DNA of 64,000 bases from Nocardia puris (GTDB taxonomy: Bacteria; Actinomycetota; Actinomycetes; Mycobacteriales; Mycobacteriaceae): assembly GCF_003315035.1 (NCBI RefSeq), contig NZ_QNRE01000005.1:1-64000 (forward strand), given 5' to 3'. A model generated the notes under the pieces. The model made no database searches. It was not told where the DNA came from and saw nothing but the letters and a program-made list of their open reading frames with translations. Of this stretch, positions 51,799-60,569 are shown piece by piece; the stretch's first letter is position 1; every line of letters begins with the position of its first letter. The translations under genes were made by a program, and so were the position numbers.

Positions 51799-54620
51799 AG
51801 TTCGAAGTCGACGGACGGATGCTGGACGCCGATCCCCGTCCGGGCCAGTGCCTGCGCACCCTGCTGCGCGAACAGGGCGTCTTCGCGGTCAAGAAGGGCT
51901 GCGACGCGGGCGATTGCGGCGCGTGCTCGGTGCTCCTCGACGGCGCACCCGTCCACTCCTGCCTCATCCCCGCCTTCCGCGCCGCCGACCGCGCCGTCAC
52001 CACCGCCACCGGACTCGGCACTCCGGAGGACCCGCATCCGGTGCAGCGGAAGTTACTGGCGGAGAACGGCTTCCAATGCGGTTTCTGCACGGCGGGGATG
52101 GTCGTCACGGCGGCGGGCCTCGGCTGTGGCACCGGCTCCGGGCCGGACGCGGCGGAGCTGCCGGAACTGATGAAGGGAAACCTGTGCCGCTGCACGGGAT
52201 ATCGGCCGATCTTGGCGGCGCTGGGTAGCGGGGGTGATGTGCCGGGTGAGACCGGATGCGAGCACGATGAACGCCGGGCGGCGCCGTCGGGTGCGCCGGA
52301 CTCGGCGACGTCTGGGGCGGGTGCCGCGCCCGGGGCGGGTGTCGCAGGTCGGGCCGGTGCCCAATTCGGCGCACCCGCCGGACCCCGAATCGTCACGGGC
52401 ACCGAACCTTTCACTATGGACACCGGCGTCGGCGGCCCCGGCGAGCCGCCCACCGAGCCGCTGCACATCGCGGTGCTCCCCAGTCCGCACCCGCACGCGC
52501 GGATCGTCTCGATCGACACCTCCGCCGCCGAGGCGATCGACGGGGTGCGGGCGGTGCTCACCCACGCCGACGCCCCGGACATTCCCTTCTCGACGGCGCG
52601 GCATGAGTTGCGCACCGACGATCCGGACGACACCTACGTGCTCGACCGCGTGGTGCGGTTCGCCGGGCAGCGGGTGGCGGCCGTGGTCGCGGACACCCTC
52701 GACATCGCGCGCGCCGGGTGCCGGGCACTGCGGGTGGAGTACGAGATCCTGCCCGCCGTCTTCGATCCCGAACTCGCCTACGCCGAGGACGCGCCGAAAC
52801 TGCACGGCGACAAACCGGATTCGGCCCGTATCGCCGATCCCGGGCGCAATCTGGTCGCCGAACTACACGGCGAAGTGGGCGATATCGAAGCCGGGCTGGC
52901 CGCCGCCGCGAAAGTGGTGCGCGGGGTGTGGCATTCGCCGCGCGCCCAGCACGTCCACCTCGAAACCCACGGCGGCACCGGCTGGCTGGACGCCGACGGC
53001 CGGCTCGTCGTGCGGTGCAGCACGCAGGTTCCGTTCCTGGTGCGCGACGAGCTGTGCCACCTGTTCGGACTGCCGCGCGACCGCGTGCGGGTGATCGCGG
53101 CCCGCGTGGGCGGCGGTTTTGGCGCCAAACAGGAGATGCTGGTCGAAGACCTCCTCGCGCTCGCCGTCCTGCGCACCGGCCGGCCCGTGCGCTACGAGTA
53201 CACGCGCGGCGACGAATTCACCTCCGCCACCAGCAGACATCCCATGCGGGTGGCCGTCACGGCGGGCGCCGACGCCGCGGGCGTGCTCACCGCGCTCGCC
53301 GTGGACGTGCTGTCCGACGCGGGCGCGTACGGCAACCACAGTCCCGGCGTGATGTTCCACGGCGTCGGGGAATCCGTCGAGGTGTACCGGTGCGCGAACA
53401 AGCGCGTGGACGCACGCGCGGTCTACACCAACAACATTCCCTCCGGCGCGTTCCGCGGCTACGGGCTCGGCCAACTCATCTTCGGCATCGAGAGCGCCCT
53501 CGACGAACTGGCGCGCGAACTCGGCATCGAACCCTTCGAATTCCGCAGGCGCAACGTCGTGGTCCCGGGCGATCAGTTCGTCGGCGCGCACGTGAACGAC
53601 GGCGATATGGTCTTCGGCAGCTACGGCCTGGACCAGTGCCTCGACCTCGCCGAAGCCGCACTGCGGCGCGGAAACGGCGTCGCACCACCGGGTCCGGACT
53701 GGCGCACCGGCGAGGGTATGGCCGTGTCGATGATCGCGACCATCCCGCCGCGCGGCCACCGCGGCCACGCCGTCGCGGCGCTGCGCTCGGGTGGTCACTA
53801 CGAAATCTCCTTCGGCACCGCTGAATTCGGCAACGGCACCACCACCGTGCACGCCCAGTTGGCCGCCGACGCCCTGCGCACCGACGCCGACCGCATCGCG
53901 CTGCGCCAATCCGACACCGACCTGATCGAGTACGACACGGGCGCGTTCGGCTCCACCGGAATCGTGGTGGCGGGCAAGGCCACCCACGCCGCCGCGCTCG
54001 CGCTGCGCGACGCGATCGAACGCCGTGCCGCCCGGCGCACCGGAATCCCGCGCGGCGACTGCGTGCTCGAGCGCGACGGCGTGCGCTGCGGAGAAGAACT
54101 CCTGAGCCTGTCCGAGCTGGCGGCCGAAGGCGACCTCGTGGAGCACGGCGCGCACGCGGGCAGCCCCCGGTCGGTGAGCTTCAACGTGCACGCCGTGCGC
54201 GTCGCGGTGCACCCGCCGACCGGCACCGTGCGCATCCTTCAGTCGATCCAGGCCGCCGACGCGGGCACGGTGCTCAACCCGGCCCAGTGCCGCGGACAGG
54301 TGGAAGGCGGTGTGGCGCAGGCCGTCGGGACCGCGCTGTACGAGGACATGCGCGTCGACCGTGGCGTGGTCACGACACGGACTTTGCGGCACTACCACAT
54401 TCCGCAGTTCGCCGATCTACCCTCGACCGAGGTCTATTTCGCCGATACCGCCGACGAACTCGGGCCGCTCGGCGCCAAGTCCATGAGCGAGTCACCGTAC
54501 AACCCGGTCGCACCGGCCCTGGCCAACGCGATCCGCGACGCGGTGGGGGTGCGCATGACCGGGTTGCCGATGACGGCCGACCGGGTTTGGCGCGCCTTGC
54601 AGGAGGGAGCACCACGGTGA
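51795..54620 (+). CDS. xanthine dehydrogenase, fused [2Fe-2S] and molybdopterin subunit
   Basis: 941 residues. The first 75 residues form a plant-type ferredoxin domain (C36, C41, C44 of KKGCDAGDCGACS and a fourth Cys in VHSC). A second [2Fe-2S] domain follows (FQCGFC and LCRCTGYRPIL, about 93-140). After an Ala/Gly-rich linker (about 155-205) comes the large molybdopterin part: RVGGGFGAKQE, SGAFRGYGLGQ, and the end GAKSMSESPYNPVAPALANAIRDA with the catalytic Glu (SMSES region). It hydroxylates hypoxanthine/xanthine to urate. Fusion of the iron-sulfur and molybdenum parts with a separate FAD subunit is a less common split. Confidence 0.9.
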   Translation: MKFEVDGRMLDADPRPGQCLRTLLREQGVFAVKKGCDAGDCGACSVLLDGAPVHSCLIPAFRAADRAVTTATGLGTPEDPHPVQRKLLAENGFQCGFCTAGMVVTAAGLGCGTGSGPDAAELPELMKGNLCRCTGYRPILAALGSGGDVPGETGCEHDERRAAPSGAPDSATSGAGAAPGAGVAGRAGAQFGAPAGPRIVTGTEPFTMDTGVGGPGEPPTEPLHIAVLPSPHPHARIVSIDTSAAEAIDGVRAVLTHADAPDIPFSTARHELRTDDPDDTYVLDRVVRFAGQRVAAVVADTLDIARAGCRALRVEYEILPAVFDPELAYAEDAPKLHGDKPDSARIADPGRNLVAELHGEVGDIEAGLAAAAKVVRGVWHSPRAQHVHLETHGGTGWLDADGRLVVRCSTQVPFLVRDELCHLFGLPRDRVRVIAARVGGGFGAKQEMLVEDLLALAVLRTGRPVRYEYTRGDEFTSATSRHPMRVAVTAGADAAGVLTALAVDVLSDAGAYGNHSPGVMFHGVGESVEVYRCANKRVDARAVYTNNIPSGAFRGYGLGQLIFGIESALDELARELGIEPFEFRRRNVVVPGDQFVGAHVNDGDMVFGSYGLDQCLDLAEAALRRGNGVAPPGPDWRTGEGMAVSMIATIPPRGHRGHAVAALRSGGHYEISFGTAEFGNGTTTVHAQLAADALRTDADRIALRQSDTDLIEYDTGAFGSTGIVVAGKATHAAALALRDAIERRAARRTGIPRGDCVLERDGVRCGEELLSLSELAAEGDLVEHGAHAGSPRSVSFNVHAVRVAVHPPTGTVRILQSIQAADAGTVLNPAQCRGQVEGGVAQAVGTALYEDMRVDRGVVTTRTLRHYHIPQFADLPSTEVYFADTADELGPLGAKSMSESPYNPVAPALANAIRDAVGVRMTGLPMTADRVWRALQEGAPR

Positions 54621-55849
54621 CCGCCACACGGCTGCCGGAGAACGTCCGAGCCAGGATCGAGGCCGTGCTGGACGCGGTCGACGCCGAATTGCGCGCCCAC
54701 TACCCGGGTTCCGGGGATCGCGCCCAACCCGTCCACACCGTCTACGTGCCCGCCGACCGGGTCTCGGCTGCGACACCGCGCGAATGGGGCGCCGAGGCGG
54801 TGACGCTGCTGGACAACCACCGCGACGTGCTCGCCGAACTCGGCGACGATGCCTTGCCCGCGGTGCGGGAACGGTTGACCAGCGCGCCGATCCAGGATCT
54901 GCGCATCGATTTCGAGGACGGCTACGGCTTCCGCCCCGACGCCGAGGAGGACGCCGCCGCCACCGCGGCGGGCACGATCCTGGCCGAGTGGGCGAACGCC
55001 GCCGACGGACCGGCCGGATTCGGCGTCCGGATCAAGGGTTTGGGCGGCCCGGAGCGACGGCGCGCCATCCGCACCCTGGAGCTGGTGCTCGACGCGCTGG
55101 ACGGCGTTCCGGACGGATTCGTGTTCACCGTGCCGAAGATCCGCGCGGTGCGCCAGGTTTCGGCGTTGGCGGCGCTGTGCGAAGGGCTGGAGCGCGGCTC
55201 CGGATTGCCCGCCGGGTCGCTGCGGTTCGAGTTGCAGATCGAGAGCCCGCAGGCGGTGATCGCGGCGGACGGCACGGTGCCCGTCGCGGCGATGATCAGC
55301 GCCGCCGGAACCCGCTGCCACGGACTGCATTTCGGCACCTACGACTACACGGCCGCATGCGGGGTAGCCGCGCCAGACCAAGCGCTGGACCACCCGGCGG
55401 CCGATTTCGCCAAGGCCGTCATGCAGGTCGCGGCCGCGCAGACCGGAGTGTGGGTGTGCGACGGCTCCACGCAGATCGTGCCCGACTCCGATCCCGAAGC
55501 GGCACTGCGCAATCACCACCGGCTGGTCGAGCGCGCCCTGCGGCGCGGTTACTACCAGGGCTGGGACATGCACCCCGGCCACCTGGTCACCCGCTGGTTG
55601 GCGACCTACCAGTTCTTCCGCGCGGCGATCGACGTCGCCACACCCCGCCTGCGCGCCTACGTGGCCCGCAACCAGGACCCGGCCGGTGTGCTCGACGAAC
55701 CGGCCACCGCCGAGGCGCTGGCGGCGACCGTACTGCGCGGCCTGCGCTGCGGGGCGCGCACGGAGGCGGAATTGGCCACGGCGGCACCGGAACTCACGAC
55801 GGAGGTGTTGCGCGCCCTGGTGGCGCGCAAGCCGGTCGGGCGGACCTGA
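54617..55849 (+). CDS. DUF6986 protein of the HpcH/HpaI aldolase - citrate lyase fold
   Basis: 410 residues. A TIM-barrel aldolase/lyase pattern is visible: LRIDFEDGYGFRPDAEEDAAA (about 95-115), FVFTVPKIRAVRQ, FELQIESPQAVI with a metal-ligand-like Glu, and LHFGTYDYTAACG with the paired Asp. GWDMHPGHLVTRWLATYQFF follows. The family is unnamed but regularly sits beside allantoicase genes in actinobacteria. Related enzymes cleave or condense glyoxylate-containing acids, so ureidoglycolate or glyoxylate is a plausible substrate (inference). GTG overlaps the preceding stop; the allantoicase gene begins 16 bases downstream. Confidence 0.75.
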   Translation: MTATRLPENVRARIEAVLDAVDAELRAHYPGSGDRAQPVHTVYVPADRVSAATPREWGAEAVTLLDNHRDVLAELGDDALPAVRERLTSAPIQDLRIDFEDGYGFRPDAEEDAAATAAGTILAEWANAADGPAGFGVRIKGLGGPERRRAIRTLELVLDALDGVPDGFVFTVPKIRAVRQVSALAALCEGLERGSGLPAGSLRFELQIESPQAVIAADGTVPVAAMISAAGTRCHGLHFGTYDYTAACGVAAPDQALDHPAADFAKAVMQVAAAQTGVWVCDGSTQIVPDSDPEAALRNHHRLVERALRRGYYQGWDMHPGHLVTRWLATYQFFRAAIDVATPRLRAYVARNQDPAGVLDEPATAEALAATVLRGLRCGARTEAELATAAPELTTEVLRALVARKPVGRT

Positions 55850-55865
55850 GAGATGAGGAGACGGA

Positions 55866-56846
55866 ATGGATGACTGGAGCGGGCGGCCCGAGGATTTCAC
55901 GCTCCTGCCCGACCTGGCCGTCCGCCCGCTGGGCGGTTCGGTGATCTGGGCGAACGACGAGTTCTTCGCCGAGAAGGAGAATCTGATCAACCCCGGCCCG
56001 GCCGAGCACCGCACGGCCACGTTCGGGCACAAGGGCCAGATCTACGACGGCTGGGAGACCAGGCGGCGGCGCGGGGTGCCCGGCGAGGACAGCGCCATCG
56101 TGCGGCTCGGCGTGCCCGGCGTGATCCGCGGGATCGTGGTGGACACCGCCTGGTTCACCGGCAATTACCCGCCGGCGGTGTCGGTGTCGGCGCTCGAGAT
56201 CGAGGGGTATCCGCCCGCCGCCGATATCGCCGCGCGCACCGACTGGGTGCCGCTGGTGGAGCACGCGCCCGTCGCGGGCGACAGCCGCAATCCGTTCGCC
56301 ATCGACAGTGAAAAGCGCTGGACCCATGTCAAACTCACCATGCACCCCGACGGCGGTATCGCCCGGCTGCGGGTGCACGGCGAGGGCAGGCCCGATCCGG
56401 AGCTGCTCGGCCTCGGGCCGCTGGACCTGGCGGCGCTGGAGAACGGCGCCCTGGTGCTGGACTGCTCCAACCGCTTCTACAGCTCGCCCAACCAGATCCT
56501 CTACCCCGGCCTGGCGCGGCGCATGGGCGACGGCTGGGAGACCTCGCGCCGCCGCGACGACGGCAACGACTGGGTGCGCATCCGCCTGGCCGGACCGGGC
56601 CTGATCCGGCTCGCCGAGATCGACACCTCCTACTTCCTCGGCAACAGCCCCGGCTCCGCGCGGCTGAGCGGCCGCACCGCCGACGGCACCGACCTCGAAC
56701 TGCTGCCCCGCACCGACCTGCTGCCCGACACCAGGCACCGGTTCGCGGTGCCGCCCGCGGCGGCCTCGGTGGAGGAGGTGCGCCTGGACATCTACCCCGA
56801 CGGCGGGCTGGCGCGGCTGCGCCTCTACGGGGAGCTGGGCGGATGA
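55866..56846 (+). CDS. alc: allantoicase
   Basis: 326 residues made of two similar halves, as in all allantoicases: GQIYDGWETRRRR...VPGVIRGIVVDTAWFTGNYP in the first and RRMGDGWETSRRR...GPGLIRLAEIDTSYFLGNSPG in the second. The DGWE and TxxFxGNxP motifs are diagnostic. It hydrolyses allantoate to ureidoglycolate and urea. The start follows GATGAGGAGACGG and the stop overlaps the ATG of the allantoinase gene by 4 bases. The urea formed could be used by a urease not present in this window. Confidence 0.95.
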   Translation: MDDWSGRPEDFTLLPDLAVRPLGGSVIWANDEFFAEKENLINPGPAEHRTATFGHKGQIYDGWETRRRRGVPGEDSAIVRLGVPGVIRGIVVDTAWFTGNYPPAVSVSALEIEGYPPAADIAARTDWVPLVEHAPVAGDSRNPFAIDSEKRWTHVKLTMHPDGGIARLRVHGEGRPDPELLGLGPLDLAALENGALVLDCSNRFYSSPNQILYPGLARRMGDGWETSRRRDDGNDWVRIRLAGPGLIRLAEIDTSYFLGNSPGSARLSGRTADGTDLELLPRTDLLPDTRHRFAVPPAAASVEEVRLDIYPDGGLARLRLYGELGG

Positions 56847-57742
56847 GGGATTTCGTCGGCTACGGGCCCACGCCGCCCGACCCGCGCTGGCCGGGCGGGG
56901 CGAAGATCGCCGTGCAGTTCGTGCTGAACTACGAGGAGGGCGGGGAGAACAGCGTCCTCGACGGCGACCCGCACGCCGAGACGTTCCTGTCGGAAATCGT
57001 TCCGGCCGAGCCCTTTCCGAACCGCCACATGAGCATGGAGTCGCTGTACGAGTACGGCTCGCGGGCCGGATTGTGGCGCGTGCTGCGGGTTTTCGAGCGG
57101 CGCGGTCTGCCGCTGACGATCTTCGCGGTGGCCAGGGCCATGCAGCGCAACCCCGAGGCGGTGTCGGCCTTCCTCGAGCTCGGGCACGAGATCGCCTCGC
57201 ACGGCTTGCGCTGGAAGTCCTACCAGCTCAGCGATATCGAGACCGAGCGCGCGCACATGGCCGAGGCCGTGCGGGTACTCACCGAGCTGACCGGCACCCC
57301 GCCGCGCGGCTGGTACACCGGCCGCGACTCCCCGCACACGCGCGAATTGGTGGTCGAGCACGGCGGTTTCGTCTACGACTCCGATTCCTACGCCGACGAT
57401 CTGCCCTACTGGGTGCGCGTCGGCGAGCGGGACCACCTGGTGGTGCCCTACACCCTCGACACCAACGACATGCGGTTCTCCTCCCCGGCCGGATTCCCCA
57501 GCGGCGACCAGTTCTTCGCGCACCTGCGCGACGCGTTCGACGTGCTGTACCGGGAGGGTGCGGAGGGCAGCCCGAAGATGCTCTCGGTGGGCCTGCACTG
57601 CCGTCTGGTCGGACGGCCGGCGCGCACGGCGGCGCTGGAACGGTTCCTCGACCACATCCAGGCGCGCGAGGGCGTGTGGATCACCCGCCGCATCGACATC
57701 GCCGAACACTGGCGCGCGGAGCACCCCGCGACGGGCGCCTGA
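56843..57742 (+). CDS. puuE: PuuE-type allantoinase (polysaccharide-deacetylase fold)
   Basis: 299 residues with the cytosine-deaminase-unrelated, NodB-like allantoinase pattern: DFVGYGPTPPDPRWPGGAKIAVQFVLNYEEGGENSVLDGD at the start (read as pieces), SHGLRWKSYQ for the metal-independent active site, and YVRVGERDHLVVPYTLDTNDMRF at the substrate end. PuuE opens allantoin to allantoate and needs no metal, unlike AllB. Together with allantoicase it completes the route. Gene order DUF6986-alc-puuE is tightly overlapped. The predecessor step products come from uraD at 39.6 kb. Confidence 0.9.
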   Translation: MRDFVGYGPTPPDPRWPGGAKIAVQFVLNYEEGGENSVLDGDPHAETFLSEIVPAEPFPNRHMSMESLYEYGSRAGLWRVLRVFERRGLPLTIFAVARAMQRNPEAVSAFLELGHEIASHGLRWKSYQLSDIETERAHMAEAVRVLTELTGTPPRGWYTGRDSPHTRELVVEHGGFVYDSDSYADDLPYWVRVGERDHLVVPYTLDTNDMRFSSPAGFPSGDQFFAHLRDAFDVLYREGAEGSPKMLSVGLHCRLVGRPARTAALERFLDHIQAREGVWITRRIDIAEHWRAEHPATGA

Positions 57743-57814
57743 CCACACCACAATCCGGGGGTTGTCCGCCGCCGCCCGCGCGCTTAACGTTCCCTCCAGG
57801 CACAACGGAGGGAA

Positions 57815-58030
57815 ATGATCATGTTCCAAATTCGAACGATGGCGCGCGCGACGGTGGCCGCGGGCATCGTGGGCGCGGCGGTTCTGTCGGGGAGCGGGAT
57901 GGCCGCGGCCGCGCCCGCCGCCGAACCACCGCGGGCCGAGGCCATCGAATGCCGCCCGGACACGGCGTACCTGCTGAGCTGCTTCCTCGAGGCGCTCACG
58001 CTCGGCTCGTCGTCGCTGTCGGCGAAGTAG
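57815..58030 (+). CDS. small secreted protein
   Basis: 71 residues. A signal peptide with a hydrophobic core (VAAGIVGAAVLSGSGMAAAA) ends near a typical Ala-x-Ala cleavage site around residue 33-35. The mature part is about 37 residues with two Cys (ECRPD and LLSCFLEAL) that could form one disulfide. Such small secreted proteins are frequent in Nocardia; the function is unknown. The ribosome site ACGGAGGGA supports the first ATG (57815); the second ATG is two codons later. A strong bidirectional terminator follows. Confidence 0.75.
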   Translation: MIMFQIRTMARATVAAGIVGAAVLSGSGMAAAAPAAEPPRAEAIECRPDTAYLLSCFLEALTLGSSSLSAK

Positions 58031-58090
58031 GCCGTTCGTCCCGCCGCCGGTTGGTCGTCGGGAACAACCGGGCCGAGCGGGACGAACGCG

Positions 58091-58131
58091 CGACGCCCCC
58101 GCGATCCTTTTCTGGGGTCGCGGGGGCGTCG
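58091..58131. terminator. bidirectional terminator between the secreted protein and the phytase-like gene
   Basis: CGACGCCCCCGCGA pairs perfectly with TCGCGGGGGCGTCG (14 bp) around a 13-base loop containing TTTTCT. It lies between two convergent stop codons at 58030 and 58139, the classic position for a shared terminator. Confidence 0.75.
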
Positions 58132-58138
58132 TGTTCGA

Positions 58139-60448
58139 TCAGGCGGGGGCGTTCAGGCGCAGGAACACCGTCTCGCCGGTGTTGTCCTCGGTGCCGTCGT
58201 TGTCGGTGACCACGTACAGCGTGCCGTCGCTCAACGCCATGCCCTCGACCTTCTCCTGCACCCAGCCGTTGGTGGCGCGCAGTTCCGCAAGCAGGTCCAC
58301 GGCAAGGGTTTTGGGCAGCACGGTGGGCGGCGTGGCCGCGTCGGTGACGCCGTCGCCCGCCGGTATCGCCACCCGGTATACGGCCTTCACCCGCGCGCGC
58401 GGGCCGCTCAACTTGTCGCGCTCGAGCACCAGCAGCGAGTCGCCGTCCACCACGATCTCCGAGACGCCGAGCCAATCCCCCTCGGTGTCGGTGGTCTCCA
58501 GTTGGTAGCCGAACCACTGCCAGGTGCCGTCGGCCGGAGAGTACCTGCCGATCCTGGTGATGCCCTTCGGGTCCGACTTCAGCTCGCGCTGCAGCACCAC
58601 CCAGACGGTCTCGTCCGCACCGGACCCCTGCACGGCTACGCCTTCGAGACCCTGCGCGCCGAGTTGGCCCGAGATATCGGCGGGCAGCGCGACGCGCTTG
58701 TCGATCGCGCCGGTCGCCGAGACCTGGACCAGCTGGTTCTGCGGGCCCTCTTTGCCCTCGACGGCCAGGTAGAAGCCGCCGTCCGCGCGGGCCGCCAGAC
58801 CCTCGACATCGAGAGCGACCGGCTCGCCGTTCTCGGTGATCGGTATCTCGGTGTCGATCACAGCGGGTCGGGTGGACACGTCCACGCCGAGGACGCGGGA
58901 AGGGCCGAAAGCGTCGTCGGTGGCGGTGTAGAGCCGATCGGCCGCTGCCGGGTCTGCGCTGAGCGCACCCAGCGCGCCCCAGCCGATCGGGGCGCCGTCG
59001 GCGTCGGCGGAGACGATGGAGGGGTAGCCGGGCGCTCCCGAGCCGGCGAACTCGTCACCATAGCCGTAGATGTTGACCGCTGCGCGCATGCCGATCTCGG
59101 CGTCGTCCAGTTCGGTGGAGATGACCAGCAGATCGCGCGAGGGGACGGGGAGAATGCCCTCCGGACCGATGGTCGTGGGCAACAGCTGGCGGAACACCGG
59201 CGAAGTCGGGTCCGAGACATCGTACACCGCAACGAAATTGCTGCGTTCGGAGCCCATCAGCAGCACCGGGGTGCCGTCGAGTTCGGTCACCGCGAGTCCT
59301 TCCGGTTCGGGCCCCTTCTTGCCCGCGCGACTCTCGATGTGCATACCGCTGCGCACCGCGAGGCGCTCGAACTCGTCGCCCGCGTCCCACACCACCTCGC
59401 CGGTGCGTGCGTCGAACACGCTCCAGCCACGGGTGCCGCCCTTCCAGTCGCCCTCGTTGGCGGTGACCAGGTGATCGTCGCCGATCCAGCCGATGGCGTC
59501 GGGTTCACGGGGCAGATCGGTGATCGCACCGGATTGGTCGATCGTGCCGTCGTCCTCGGTGTCGATGCCGCTCACCGACGCCGTGCCCGCCGAGAAGATC
59601 GAACGCACCGTCGCGGTCGCGGCGTCGATGATCGCGATGCCGTTGTTCTCCTGCAAGGTCACCGCGACCTCGCCGCGCCCGTTGAAGCTGACGTACTCCG
59701 GCTCCAGATCCTGCGGCGTGTCCAGTCCAGCGGCGGCGGCCTGTGCTTCGTCGAACCGCACGGCTTGCGCCGACCAATCCTGCGGTGCGCCATCCAGTTT
59801 CAGGATCTGCACGAAACCGGTCGGCGGCTGCGGGAGATCGCCCTCCTCGCGGCCCTCGGGGGTGAACTCCTCGTCGCGCTGGTTCTCGATCGCGATCGCG
59901 GCCAGCTTGCCGTCTGCGCTCACGGCGATCGAATCCGGTTGGCCGCCGAGGTCGATGCTGTGCACCTTGGTGCGGTCGCTCACCCGGACCACGTCCACCC
60001 GGCCCGACGGCGCGGCGAAATTCCCACCGCTGCTGTCGATCACGACGAGCACGTGGTCGCCGACCACCGCCACCGACGTGGGCTGGTCGTCGGCGTTGCC
60101 GAGCTGGGCCAGCGACAACGTGCCCGCGCCCACCGGGTTCGACGGATCGCTCAGGTCCACGAAGCCGATCCGCTTGCCCGGCGCGTCGGTGTAGACGAGC
60201 GTCTCGCCGTCCTCGGTGACGGCGGAGATCTCCGCGACCGTCTCCTCACTCGGATCGACGCCGTCGGGCCGGTTCTCGAACACCGGGTAGGTGGCGAGCC
60301 GGTGGTAGCTGCTCGACGGGTCGTGCTCCCAGCCCGCGGGTGCGGGCGGCGCGCCCGCACCCTCGTCGTCGCCGCCGCACGCGGCCACGGCGGTGACCGT
60401 CACCGCCGCGATCGCGGCGCCGAGCCACCTTCGCCTCATCCTGGCCAT
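58139..60448 (-). CDS. esterase-like (phytase-like beta-propeller) lipoprotein
   Basis: 769 residues. The signal peptide ends with VAAC, lipidated Cys at residue 24. The mature protein has beta-propeller repeats (LSLAQLGNADDQPTSVAVVGDHVLVV, PDSIAVSADGKLAAIAIENQRDEE, VLLMGSERSNFVAVYDVSDPTSP), then the esterase-like-activity-of-phytase domain with FDVEGLAARADGGFYLAVEGK-like and KVEGMALSDGTLYVVTDNDG segments. Members are alkaline phosphatase- or phytase-like or act on lipids; activity is uncertain. ATG 60448 is chosen for AGGAAGGGG upstream; a GTG 18 bases earlier is possible. Probably attached to the outer face of the plasma membrane. Confidence 0.82.
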   Translation of the reverse strand: MARMRRRWLGAAIAAVTVTAVAACGGDDEGAGAPPAPAGWEHDPSSSYHRLATYPVFENRPDGVDPSEETVAEISAVTEDGETLVYTDAPGKRIGFVDLSDPSNPVGAGTLSLAQLGNADDQPTSVAVVGDHVLVVIDSSGGNFAAPSGRVDVVRVSDRTKVHSIDLGGQPDSIAVSADGKLAAIAIENQRDEEFTPEGREEGDLPQPPTGFVQILKLDGAPQDWSAQAVRFDEAQAAAAGLDTPQDLEPEYVSFNGRGEVAVTLQENNGIAIIDAATATVRSIFSAGTASVSGIDTEDDGTIDQSGAITDLPREPDAIGWIGDDHLVTANEGDWKGGTRGWSVFDARTGEVVWDAGDEFERLAVRSGMHIESRAGKKGPEPEGLAVTELDGTPVLLMGSERSNFVAVYDVSDPTSPVFRQLLPTTIGPEGILPVPSRDLLVISTELDDAEIGMRAAVNIYGYGDEFAGSGAPGYPSIVSADADGAPIGWGALGALSADPAAADRLYTATDDAFGPSRVLGVDVSTRPAVIDTEIPITENGEPVALDVEGLAARADGGFYLAVEGKEGPQNQLVQVSATGAIDKRVALPADISGQLGAQGLEGVAVQGSGADETVWVVLQRELKSDPKGITRIGRYSPADGTWQWFGYQLETTDTEGDWLGVSEIVVDGDSLLVLERDKLSGPRARVKAVYRVAIPAGDGVTDAATPPTVLPKTLAVDLLAELRATNGWVQEKVEGMALSDGTLYVVTDNDGTEDNTGETVFLRLNAPA

Positions 60449-60472
60449 CGTCGGCCCCTTCCTCACTCGACT

Positions 60473-60498
60473 CGCGTTCCCGCCGGGGCGGGAACGCG
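60473..60498. terminator. 12-bp stem-loop between lipase and phytase-like genes
   Basis: CGCGTTCCCGCC pairs with GGCGGGAACGCG across two bases (in practice an 11-bp stem with a 4-base loop). It lies downstream of the lipase stop at 60570 and upstream of the next gene on the same strand, ending the lipase message. Confidence 0.55.
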
Positions 60499-60569
60499 GC
60501 GAGCCTGGTGCAACGGGGTGACGCGAGCGTGACGCGCGGGTGAATCGGCCGGGACGGCTCGGCTGCGGA

